Positions 44,717-51,864 of a stretch of DNA of 51,864 bases are shown in pieces; position 1 is the stretch's first letter, and the number at the start of each line of letters is the position of its first letter. Location: positions 1-51,864 of the forward strand of contig JAMNYO010000043.1 in assembly GCA_023622765.1 (NCBI GenBank), read 5' to 3'. The stretch comes from Bacteroidota bacterium. GTDB taxonomy: Bacteria; Bacteroidota; Bacteroidia; Bacteroidales; Dysgonomonadaceae. The notes under the pieces were generated by a model. The model did no database searches. It had not been told where the DNA came from and worked only from the letters and a program-made list of their open reading frames with translations. The translations under genes and the position numbers were made by a program.

Positions 44717-45616
44717 TTATTTTACTCCTTTCACGTTCATCTTCAGCGTGTACACCGATGTGCGGGCGGTGATAAACAGGATGTCCCGGTTCTTCCCCCC
44801 AAAGCAGATGTTCGATGGGCTCTCGGGAACGTCGATCGTTTCTATCAGCACCCCTTCGGGTGAGTAGACCCATACCTTGCCCATGGTGAGGTAGACGTTT
44901 CCCTGCTCATCGATGGTCATCCCGTCGGATCCTTCCGGCGCGAAAAAGGTTCGGTTCGAAAGGCTCCCATCCGCTTGTATGTCATATTTCCATATCTTCC
45001 GGTCGTTGATGTCGGCCACGTAGAGCGTCTTCCCGTCAAGCGTACCGATAATACCGTTTGGTTGCACGTACTGATTGCTCACCTGACTCACCTTACCATC
45101 CGTTGAAAGGTGGTACACGCCCCGGGCATCCTGCGCTTCGTGGTGTCCCTCTTCCCAGTAATTGCGGTGGTAGTAGGGGTCGGTAAAGTAACTATCGCCC
45201 GAGGGGGCAACCCACACGTCGTTGGGACCGTTCAGGTGCTTCCCGTTGTAGTTCTCGCAAAGGATGCGCATCTCTTTTTGATCGTTGAAAACGACCAGCC
45301 GGTTGTGAAGGTCGGCGCACGCGACCAATCCACCGTCCTGGTTGAAGTCCATCCCATTCGATCGCCCCGTGCCTTCCAGCCAGAGGCTAATCCCCTCCTG
45401 TTCGTCCCACACGTGGATGCGGTCGTTGGGCTGGTCGGTGAAGAAAACCCGCCCATCGGGAGAGACCGCGGGACCTTCGGTGAAGGCGAAGCCCGTCCCC
45501 GCCTGCTCTATCGTCGACTTGTGAGCGATGATGCCGGATCCTTGTCCCATGCTTAAAACGGGTGTTATGACCAAAATGAACGCTATCACTAAAAATCGGG
45601 TGTATGTCGTCTGCAT
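44717..45616 (-). CDS. SMP-30/gluconolactonase-like beta-propeller, exported
   Basis: A 299-residue protein with a signal peptide (RFLVIAFILVITPVLSMG). Six-bladed propeller of the SMP-30/gluconolactonase/LRE family: AFTEGPAVSPDGRVFFTDQPN, GRSNGMDFNQDGGLVACADLHNR, LNGPNDVWVAPSGDSYFTDP and GSDGMTIDEQGNVYLT. Conserved Glu, Asn and Asp are the divalent metal ligands. These enzymes hydrolyse sugar lactones. The frame is open 123 bases further upstream, but the signal peptide fixes this start. Confidence 0.9.
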   Translation of the reverse strand: MQTTYTRFLVIAFILVITPVLSMGQGSGIIAHKSTIEQAGTGFAFTEGPAVSPDGRVFFTDQPNDRIHVWDEQEGISLWLEGTGRSNGMDFNQDGGLVACADLHNRLVVFNDQKEMRILCENYNGKHLNGPNDVWVAPSGDSYFTDPYYHRNYWEEGHHEAQDARGVYHLSTDGKVSQVSNQYVQPNGIIGTLDGKTLYVADINDRKIWKYDIQADGSLSNRTFFAPEGSDGMTIDEQGNVYLTMGKVWVYSPEGVLIETIDVPESPSNICFGGKNRDILFITARTSVYTLKMNVKGVK

Positions 45617-45819
45617 ATTCAGCTTTTCAATTTGTTGGAACTTACCACGTGTTGCTGGAACTTGCCACGTGAAATCACGCGCCACGCTATCGAACGTGTC
45701 TATTACAAAGAAAATAAAATTATTTCTAATCTCGAACAAGAACCGATGGAAAAGCCGCGGCTTTTACCCCTTACAATCATGATTTACGGTTATTTATCAC
45801 TCCATTCGTGGATTTTTTG

Positions 45820-45827
45820 TAAATTTG
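45820..45827 (+). promoter_or_regulatory. -7 element upstream of the zinc peptidase lipoprotein
   Basis: TAAATTTG matches TAnnTTTG, 87 bases before the ATG. Confidence 0.45.
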
Positions 45828-45913
45828 TGAATGCATTGGAAATGTGTGGCGTGATACATCGTTGACATATCATAAAGTAACGTATCCCCTTGGGTACTTA
45901 AAAACAAATACCT

Positions 45914-47971
45914 ATGAGACAAATGATCAAGATGGCCTTAATCGCCCTTCTCCTTGGAGCGATGGCCTGCAATAACCCAACTAAAACAGAACAAGTGGAA
46001 ACAGCAAATTTTATCCCCTCTACCCGCGTTGAGGTGGTGGTTCGTCAGCTAACCGATTCACTGGGAGAAGCGTGCGCGTTTCGTGTAGAGCGTGGTGTGA
46101 AACAGGTGGCTGGACTTTGGCGAGAAACGGATGGCAGCGAGGAGGATTTCGCCCGGTTTTGCCTTGAGTCGTTCGTGGCGGGAGAGAAGGAGCTGGAGCA
46201 GCTTTACACTACCCTGGAGCGAAATTTCGAGGTGATATATGGCAACTTCCACCAGATGAACGTGGCGTTGAAAGAGCCGTTGCAGCTTGAAGGACCGGCG
46301 ATCACGCCGGTGGATATGATGTTCGGGAGCTACAGCCCGTCTTCGCACCTCACGGACGACCTATACACGAATAAAGTCGCGTTCCTCACGGCGTTGAACT
46401 TCCCCTTCTACTCGTTGGAAGAGAAGACGGAGCTTGGCGAAACGTGGTCTCGGAAAGAGTGGGCTTACGCCCGAATGGGCGATAGCTTCACCTCGCGCGT
46501 GCCGGCCGCTATCCAGCAGGAGGTGTCGAAAACGACGACCGAGGCCGATGCCTATATTTCGGATTACAACATCTACATGGGTAAGCTGCGGAACGAGAAC
46601 GGTGAACAGCTATTTCCCGAAGGCATGAAGTTGATCTCTCACTGGGGGCTACGCGATGAGTTGAAATCGAACTACGCCGATGCCGATAAGGGGCTGGAGA
46701 AGCAGCGGATGATTTACCAGGTGATGAAACGGATTATCGATCAATCTATCCCTGTGGAGGTGATTAATAGCGACCGATACGCGTGGAACCCGTTCTCGAA
46801 CGAGCTTTTTGACGGGGAACAAGCGGTCGAGGGGCGACCCGAGGAGACCCGTCGTTACGAGGTGTTTCTGAAGAATTACCTGGCGATGAGGCAGCTTGAT
46901 GTTTTTAACACGCACTATCCCACGCAGCTGGCGAGGGCGTTCGACCGAACCATGGAGGTGCCTCAAAAAGATGTGGAAGCGCTCTTCAAGGGGTTGCTGT
47001 CGTCGCCTCAGGTGAAGGAGGTGGCGGCGTTCATCGAGAGCCGACTGGGAAGGAAGCTGGAGCCGTTCGATATATGGTACAACGGTTTCAAGGCGGGAGG
47101 AGGAATACCGGAGGATGAGCTCACCACCATTACCCAGCGCAAGTACCCGACCGCGGAGGCGCTGGAAGCCGACCTGCCAAGGATGTTGGTGAAACTGGGT
47201 TGGAAAGCCGATAAAGCACGGGAGATCACCTCGCTCGTCACGGTGGAAGCCTCCCGGGGTGCCGGCCACGCGTGGGGTGCCGCGATGCGCGGCGACCTGG
47301 CCCGTTTGCGTACGCGTATCGTTGACGATGGACTTGACTACAAAGGGTACAACATTGCCGTGCACGAGTTTGGGCACAACGTGGAGCAGACCATCACCAT
47401 GAACGATGTGGATTACTATATGCTGAACGGGGTGCCGAACACCGCGTTTACCGAGGCGGTCGCCTTCCTTTTCCAGAAGCGGGACCTCGAGCTGCTGGGG
47501 CTTAAGAACCCCAACCCGCTGGATGAGCACTACCTAGCCCTGGATAACTTCTGGGCCTCTTACGAGATCATGGGCGTCTCCCTGGTGGATATCCAGGCGT
47601 GGGAGTGGCTTTACGAGCATCCCGAGGCTACTCCCGCGGAGTTGAAAGAGGCGGTAATTCGCATCGCGAAAGAGGTGTGGAACAGCTACTACGCGGGCGT
47701 GTTGGATGGTGAGGATGAACCCCTGCTGGGCATCTACTCCCACATGATCGACTACCCGCTCTACCTGCCCAACTACCCGATGGGGCACCTGATCGCCTTC
47801 CAGGTTGAGCAGCAGGTGCGTGGCAAGAACCTGGCCGACGAGATCGACCGGATGTACACCCAGGGGAGCATTATCCCGCAGACGTGGATGAAGCACGCCG
47901 TGGGGTCGCCTATCTCCATCGAACCGCTGCTGAACGCGGTCAACGGGGCTCTTGAAGCGTTAGTAAGATAG
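45914..47971 (+). CDS. Zinc metallopeptidase lipoprotein (gluzincin, HEFGH)
   Basis: A 685-residue lipoprotein (ALIALLLGAMAC). The active site is VHEFGHNVEQ (HExxH, about residue 491), with a downstream FTEAVAF (Glu about 515) as the likely third zinc ligand, the gluzincin arrangement. The rest is helix-rich. The overall size suggests the dipeptidyl peptidase III (M49) group, but M49 enzymes have HExxxH, one residue longer, so I keep the family open. It would degrade oligopeptides in the periplasm or at the surface. Confidence 0.7.
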   Translation: MRQMIKMALIALLLGAMACNNPTKTEQVETANFIPSTRVEVVVRQLTDSLGEACAFRVERGVKQVAGLWRETDGSEEDFARFCLESFVAGEKELEQLYTTLERNFEVIYGNFHQMNVALKEPLQLEGPAITPVDMMFGSYSPSSHLTDDLYTNKVAFLTALNFPFYSLEEKTELGETWSRKEWAYARMGDSFTSRVPAAIQQEVSKTTTEADAYISDYNIYMGKLRNENGEQLFPEGMKLISHWGLRDELKSNYADADKGLEKQRMIYQVMKRIIDQSIPVEVINSDRYAWNPFSNELFDGEQAVEGRPEETRRYEVFLKNYLAMRQLDVFNTHYPTQLARAFDRTMEVPQKDVEALFKGLLSSPQVKEVAAFIESRLGRKLEPFDIWYNGFKAGGGIPEDELTTITQRKYPTAEALEADLPRMLVKLGWKADKAREITSLVTVEASRGAGHAWGAAMRGDLARLRTRIVDDGLDYKGYNIAVHEFGHNVEQTITMNDVDYYMLNGVPNTAFTEAVAFLFQKRDLELLGLKNPNPLDEHYLALDNFWASYEIMGVSLVDIQAWEWLYEHPEATPAELKEAVIRIAKEVWNSYYAGVLDGEDEPLLGIYSHMIDYPLYLPNYPMGHLIAFQVEQQVRGKNLADEIDRMYTQGSIIPQTWMKHAVGSPISIEPLLNAVNGALEALVR

Positions 47972-48097
47972 CCCTGCGGCACTGGTGTAAACGACATTAG
48001 CGCAACGATACTAGATACGCGAGTGGCTCTTGCAACTGTTGGCAAAGTAGCCTTTCCCTGAAGCGTTAGCGTGATCATTTCCCAGCTAAATACTTAG

Positions 48098-48140
48098 AGA
48101 GAAAGCCCCCCGTTTATGCTTCTCGGAGCTTTTTTCTCGT
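48098..48140 (+). terminator. Terminator after the zinc peptidase
   Basis: AGAGAAAGC and GCTTTTTTCT pair, with an additional CCG/CGG step in the loop, followed by TCG. It lies about 130 bases past the stop and just before the tRNA-Ser promoter. Confidence 0.6.
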
Positions 48141-48170
48141 CGATTTCGCCGTTGTTAACCGAAAATGGTG

Positions 48171-48178
48171 TACTTTTG
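48171..48178 (+). promoter_or_regulatory. -7 element for tRNA-Ser
   Basis: TACTTTTG matches TAnnTTTG, 12 bases before the mature tRNA-Ser 5' end. Confidence 0.6.
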
Positions 48179-48189
48179 TAGGCGATTAA

Positions 48190-48276
48190 GGAAAGATGCC
48201 GGAGTGGTTGAACGGGGCGGTCTCGAAAACCGTTGTACCCTTACGGGTACCCAGGGTTCGAATCCCTGTCTTTCCG
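48190..48276 (+). tRNA. tRNA-Ser (CGA)
   Basis: Acceptor GGAAAGA pairs with TCTTTCC. The anticodon loop CTCGAAA gives CGA. A long variable arm (GTACCCTTACGGGTAC) and T arm GGGTTCGAATCCC complete an 87-base class II tRNA. Its 3' end is repeated at 50604-50615. Confidence 0.96.
48264..48275 (+). other. Putative attL in the tRNA-Ser 3' end
   Basis: CCCTGTCTTTCC, the T-arm and acceptor 3' strand of tRNA-Ser, occurs again in the same orientation at 50604-50615. This is the arrangement left when an element integrates into a tRNA gene. Confidence 0.6.
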
Positions 48277-48382
48277 CAATAAACATTTTTGAAGTGCTTC
48301 GAAAAGAACTTCATCCGTCAAGGGATGAAGCTTTAACTGCCATTATAGTGCAATATGTATCGATTAGATGGATAACATCGGC

Positions 48383-49432
48383 TTACTTTTTCAAATAACC
48401 TGTAAAAAATGGCGTGTTACACACAAGTCCCCTAAAACGTTCTTGCAAGATGTATAGGCGTTTCATTAAATCTTCGTAGGACAGCTTTTCCCCATAAATA
48501 AAACCTTCCCGCATTTTTTCATAGTCATCTTTAAGTACTTCTGTTAGATTATCAGGTGGCAGGAAAGAGATGCTTGAAGGATGATGAGTTTTATAATCAA
48601 ATCCTTTCCAACTCGTGAATTTACTTCTATGCTCTACAATGTTCGAATACAACATTTCATCATTCATCGCTTTTATGGTAAATTTCTTATCCATCATTTT
48701 TTCTAGGTCGTAAAGATGTCTTGTTAACCGTTCCACCTTTGCTTTTCCAGATCGATTAAACTCCTCGTGTAAAAGGAATACTTTTTCTAAAAAAGTTTTT
48801 CCGGGTAATACAGTGGGAACCGCAAAAGATTTTTTACTGAAAGATGCATCGGGGTAAGCTTCTTCAATCATCGAGTTTATTTTTACCCTTTCAAAGGGTT
48901 CGGTTAATGACCGGCAACTAATTTCAACTTTTACCCTTTCTGCAATGTATGGATTTTTTTCAGGTAAAATGGAGTCGTATTCAATAAAAAACTCCACAGG
49001 GTCTTTATCTGACTCTTTGGTTGGAGGGTTGACTAATCTAAAATGCCTGGACAGATTCAATTGGTTCAATGCATTTCCCAATTCGGGAACAAGTGTGTCA
49101 TCAATAAACTTTTTAGATGCCTTTCTTAGTTTGTTGCGTTGTGTTCCACTCAATTCTTTCCCAAATCCTAATACTGAACGATCAATAGCTAAATCGCAAT
49201 CTTCTGAAAATCGACCAATCAAACCCCAACACTTACTAAGACTGGTGCCTCCCTTAAATACAATTCCGTCGCTACACTCTAAACTAAAAAGAGCTTTCAA
49301 TACCATGCTTACCCAAAAGTCTTTTTCAACGGCATTGTCGACAATCCCTTTCATGTCTGCTACATTTGCAAGAATGGTTTGTCGTTCTTCTAAAGTTAGA
49401 CTTGTCCAATTTTGTTCTACCTCTTTGTCCAT
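48383..49432 (-). CDS. AbiEii/AbiGii-type nucleotidyltransferase toxin
   Basis: A 349-residue protein of the AbiEii family, the toxin of the type IV AbiE system that blocks growth or phage infection by modifying tRNA with nucleotides. The nucleotidyltransferase signature is VFKGGTSLSKCWGLIGRFSEDCDLAID, where GGTSLSK and the SEDCDLAID acidic pair bind the NTP and metal. A C-terminal helical part follows (HLYDLEKMMDKKF). The AbiEi antitoxin starts just upstream, 3 bases between them. It is AT-rich and lies inside the tRNA-Ser island. Confidence 0.88.
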   Translation of the reverse strand: MDKEVEQNWTSLTLEERQTILANVADMKGIVDNAVEKDFWVSMVLKALFSLECSDGIVFKGGTSLSKCWGLIGRFSEDCDLAIDRSVLGFGKELSGTQRNKLRKASKKFIDDTLVPELGNALNQLNLSRHFRLVNPPTKESDKDPVEFFIEYDSILPEKNPYIAERVKVEISCRSLTEPFERVKINSMIEEAYPDASFSKKSFAVPTVLPGKTFLEKVFLLHEEFNRSGKAKVERLTRHLYDLEKMMDKKFTIKAMNDEMLYSNIVEHRSKFTSWKGFDYKTHHPSSISFLPPDNLTEVLKDDYEKMREGFIYGEKLSYEDLMKRLYILQERFRGLVCNTPFFTGYLKK

Positions 49433-49435
49433 TTT

Positions 49436-50029
49436 TTATTTAGAGTTTAGTTTTCTTCGTATCCATTGAGGAGCAATGAGAAGATCCTGCTCAACTGCTT
49501 CTTGATTTTTTTCCTTAGAGAGTATTTCTTTTATTTTCAAAACTATTTCATCAGTGATATTTTGTTCGCCAATTTCTCTCATTGCCTGAACAACCAAAGA
49601 AAACAGATTACTTTGATAAGCAAAATTGCGAGGTACACTTTTCTTGAAAATTATTTTCCGGTTACCTACAGAAATTGTTCTTGGCGACCCATTCGTGAGA
49701 TATATTGCATTCGTGGGTACTTGGGTTGACAGTCCCAACGCGTTTAGGGCCGTTAAACCCGATGGAATAATTTGGGATTGATCCTTTTCCGCGATGGCTT
49801 GTGCTATTGTGTTCAAAGAGGGTTTATGGATTCCATACTGATTCCTGATCGGGTACAAATATAAACCTTGCGATAGACGTATCAGGAAATTTTCATTTTC
49901 AAGCCTTGACAGTGTTCGAGTAACCGATGCATCATTATTTAAATCGGCAAAATCACTTACAGCATAAAGCCGACCTTCACCATTATTTATGATGCGATTT
50001 TTGACTTCCTTAGATAATATTCGCGCCAT
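49436..50029 (-). CDS. AbiEi-type antitoxin (DUF6088-like)
   Basis: A 197-residue protein with an N-terminal winged helix (VSDFADLNNDASVTRTLSRLENENFLIRLSQGLYLYP) and a C-terminal AbiEi antitoxin region (IPSGLTALNALGLSTQVPTNAIYLTNG). It comes first in the operon, as in AbiE loci, where AbiEi represses its own promoter through inverted repeats. Two identical palindromic elements lie immediately upstream. Confidence 0.87.
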   Translation of the reverse strand: MARILSKEVKNRIINNGEGRLYAVSDFADLNNDASVTRTLSRLENENFLIRLSQGLYLYPIRNQYGIHKPSLNTIAQAIAEKDQSQIIPSGLTALNALGLSTQVPTNAIYLTNGSPRTISVGNRKIIFKKSVPRNFAYQSNLFSLVVQAMREIGEQNITDEIVLKIKEILSKEKNQEAVEQDLLIAPQWIRRKLNSK

Positions 50030-50043
50030 TTTTTTGCATCTTT

Positions 50044-50131
50044 AATTTTGTCCGAAATTACCATCTTTTTTCGGACAAAACAAGGGGTTATTTCAATTTT
50101 GTCCGAAATTACCATCTTTTTTCGGACAAAA
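50044..50131 (-). promoter_or_regulatory. Twin palindromic operators of the AbiE pair
   Basis: A 37-base unit occurs exactly twice, at 50044-50080 and 50095-50131. Each contains the inverted repeat TTTTGTCCGAAA and TTTCGGACAAAA around an 11-base centre. On the minus strand each also has TAATTTCG, one base off the -7 consensus. The unit nearest the gene ends 15 bases before the AbiEi ATG. Confidence 0.85.
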
Positions 50132-50158
50132 TAATGAGAAATTAATAATAATTATAAT

Positions 50159-50281
50159 ATGAGTATCAAAGGAGTAATTGTTTCATCGACTAAACTCTCT
50201 TCTTGGGAATCACGTCTTTTCAAACGAAAAAAATCTGTTGTATTCAATTTAGTACGAAAAAATCTTACAAAAAACAATTAA
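50159..50281 (+). CDS. Tiny basic ORF divergent from AbiE
   Basis: An ATG-started frame of 40 codons, rich in Lys/Arg/Ser (SRLFKRKKSVVFNLVRKNLT). It is preceded by an A/T-rich leader and the AbiE operators. No family is recognised. It may be chance. Confidence 0.2.
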   Translation: MSIKGVIVSSTKLSSWESRLFKRKKSVVFNLVRKNLTKNN

Positions 50282-50876
50282 CAGTAGTCAGTATTCTGTT
50301 ACATTTTAATTTTCTTAGTCGGTATCTTAGTCGGTGTTGTAATTTATCTTTCGAGAATAACTCTACATCTATTTTCGTTAGTTTTAGATTGCTCACTTCT
50401 ATTTTGCAAATTATCAATCAGCAATGATAGATTCCTTTGTGGGTGTTCAAAAAAAGTGTACTTTTGAACCTGAAAGCAATAGAGATTGATCTACTCTGCA
50501 CGTGCTTTGGAAAGAATTTGGGGCGGCTACATTTTGGCTACAGAAAAAAAAGAGACTCAAATAACGAATTATGACAGAGATGATTAGGACGATTTAGTCA
50601 TTCCCCTGTCTTTCCCCTGCTCAAAACCGCTTCTAGAGGGGGTTTCTTGTATGCAGCGCAATGTGAGCGCTCCTAACAAACAGCGTGAGATGAAATAACC
50701 CAATTGTTGATACCTGACATCTGAATTTTCCCTTGGCGCAACTAATGTTTCAGCTAAATTATCGCCTAACTTTACCATTTACAGTGCATTTACCTCGGAA
50801 TGTAAAAAAGCAACAGAAAACAGGAAAGCACTGTTAATTAATTAATAATAAAACTGAATATGTAAAATTAATTGCT
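50282..50876. other. AT-rich DNA with island right end, no recognised gene
   Basis: No intact gene is seen. It holds the putative attR (50604-50615). An open frame of 64 codons on the minus strand (50584-50778) lacks family marks. An integrase is not found. Confidence 0.45.
50604..50615 (+). other. Putative attR, copy of tRNA-Ser 3' end
   Basis: CCCTGTCTTTCC, the same 12 bases as the tRNA-Ser 3' end in direct orientation, about 2.3 kb away. Chance occurrence of a specified 12-mer in this span is about 1 in 7,000. Confidence 0.6.
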
Positions 50877-50884
50877 TAATTTTG
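50877..50884 (+). promoter_or_regulatory. -7 element upstream of the ECF sigma gene
   Basis: TAATTTTG matches TAnnTTTG, 55 bases before the ATG. Confidence 0.5.
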
Positions 50885-50938
50885 CCTTAGTATTTCTTGC
50901 TCTTCGTAAAGATTACAAATTGTAGAGTAGATAAGAGA

Positions 50939-51556
50939 ATGAAAGAAAAAAATAAGCATATTGTGATTGATAGTTATTGGAAAGATTTTTTAGCCAACAA
51001 GGACGGATACGATGCTTTTTCTTTTATCTACAATTTCTATGTCAATGATCTTTTATCATACGGGGTAAGTTTGGGATTCGATGAAGATACTTGTCGGGAT
51101 GCCGTACATGATCTGTTTTGCAAGATTCTAATCGACAAAAAGAAACTCCTCAACGTAAATAACCTGACTGCTTATTTATTCAGAGCAGTAAGAAATTATC
51201 TTTTCAATATTCAGAAAAAATACAGTAAAATCTCAAATTCTTTTTCTGAAAACATACCTTTTTCTGTCGAAATTTCAACAATAGAATCGCTGATTAATCG
51301 TGAAGATGCCGATAAACTGAAACAAACCGTTGAAAATCTATTGAAAGAGTTGACCCCTCGCCAAAGAGAAGTTATTTACTTAAGATATATGCAGGAAATG
51401 GATTATGAAGATATTGCCATGCTTATGGGAATAAATTGTAATTCGGTAAGAAGGCTTGTTCATCGGGGTATCAAGTATTTACGATCCATAAATAATGATT
51501 CGGGAAAACCCTTGTCAGCTATTTTAGTGACCCTTACTTATTACCATTATCTGTAA
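50939..51556 (+). CDS. ECF-type RNA polymerase sigma factor
   Basis: A 205-residue sigma-70 family factor. Region 2 covers about residues 20-85 (YDAFSFIYNFYVNDLLSYG, DTCRDAVHDLFCKIL). Region 4 is at about 135-185 (LTPRQREVIYLRYMQEMDYEDIAMLMG with a helix-turn-helix). The pattern is that of Bacteroidetes ECF factors paired with FecR anti-sigma factors that control SusCD-type glycan loci, and a FecR-like gene starts 127 bases downstream. A TTG 42 bases upstream in frame is less likely than this ATG. Confidence 0.9.
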   Translation: MKEKNKHIVIDSYWKDFLANKDGYDAFSFIYNFYVNDLLSYGVSLGFDEDTCRDAVHDLFCKILIDKKKLLNVNNLTAYLFRAVRNYLFNIQKKYSKISNSFSENIPFSVEISTIESLINREDADKLKQTVENLLKELTPRQREVIYLRYMQEMDYEDIAMLMGINCNSVRRLVHRGIKYLRSINNDSGKPLSAILVTLTYYHYL

Positions 51557-51683
51557 ATTCCTTTCTGAAATGTTACATTATTTTATTTTTAGTTTTGACT
51601 ATAAAAGAAAAGTTCAATTGTCTTATACATGTATATCACGTGTCGTGAAAGTTAATTTACATGTGTGAGTAAAAACCAATGAC

Positions 51684-51864
51684 ATGAATAAGAGTAAATT
51701 CACGTACAACCCTTGTTTCCTGGAGGACGAGAGATTCATCCAATGGAGGTTAACACGAACGCCAGAACTGGAAGATTTTTGGACCTCTTTCGTTCAAGAG
51801 AATCCCGATCTCGAAGAAGAATTTCGGGAAGCCATTGAAGTATTTGATAGCATAACAATCAATA
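51684..51864 (+). CDS. Anti-sigma factor (FecR-type), N-terminal part
   Basis: An ATG-started frame open to the right edge, 60 codons visible: FLEDERFIQWRLTRTPELEDFW and FREAIEVFDS. This is the cytoplasmic N-terminal domain typical of FecR-like anti-sigma factors in Bacteroidetes. The transmembrane and FecR periplasmic domains would lie outside the window. Placement behind the ECF sigma gene supports the call. Confidence 0.75.
   Translation, partial: MNKSKFTYNPCFLEDERFIQWRLTRTPELEDFWTSFVQENPDLEEEFREAIEVFDSITIN

Noticed and set aside
50897-50938. Longer ECF sigma factor starting at TTG.
   Set aside because: The ATG 42 bases downstream fits the family start and normal start usage better.

Overview
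The window reads as chromosome of an anaerobic, fermentative Bacteroidales bacterium, probably close to Dysgonomonadaceae (Proteiniphilum/Petrimonas-like); the family is an inference. Supporting signs are repeated TAnnTTTG -7 promoter elements, A-rich leaders with few Shine-Dalgarno sites, many lipoproteins with a Cys lipobox, a BtuB/BtuG-type B12 uptake operon, a phosphate butyryltransferase-butyrate kinase pair and an ECF sigma/FecR pair at the right edge.

Layout. 0-14 kb is mostly housekeeping: a GH110 galactosidase cut by the left edge, trpS, two acyltransferase-like genes, corA, rsmA, a flippase-like membrane protein, pepD with a subtilase, xseA-xseB-ispD and an Lrp regulator, ending at tRNA-Pro(CGG) and tRNA-Gly(CCC). 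14.5-18 kb is AT-rich accessory DNA: a small gene plus SDH_sah ClpP-class protein, a decayed HTH gene, an Xre regulator, a 48-residue membrane protein and two diverged inverted copies of an unknown repeat. 18-25.4 kb returns to host-like genes: AlkD-like protein, a Ca-binding-repeat protein, GH20 hexosaminidase, EEP hydrolase, Gfo/Idh oxidoreductase and aldo/keto reductase.

23.4-28.5 kb is a scarred zone: an oxidoreductase missing part of its Rossmann fold, a TonB receptor reduced to its two ends, a HicB without its C-terminus, and an anaerobic ribonucleotide reductase (nrdD) with a frameshift and missing residues. A HigBA-like toxin-antitoxin pair lies inside it. 27.4-37.9 kb, all on the minus strand, is a cobalamin block: one B12 riboswitch precedes btuB, a BtuG-like lipoprotein, a PKD-type lipoprotein, a BACON-BtuG-like lipoprotein and cobO/btuR; a second precedes nrdDG. 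Together they would take up B12 when it is scarce and make a B12-independent reductase under the same condition, but that reductase looks broken here.

38-48 kb carries ptb-buk, a YhhN lysoplasmalogenase, a ThuA-like protein, an ATP-grasp-like protein, an M20 dipeptidase, an SMP-30 protein and a zinc peptidase lipoprotein. 48.2-50.6 kb is a small island: tRNA-Ser(CGA), an AbiEii/AbiEi pair with two identical palindromic operators, and a 12-base copy of the tRNA 3' end at the far side. The window ends in an ECF sigma factor and the start of its anti-sigma factor.
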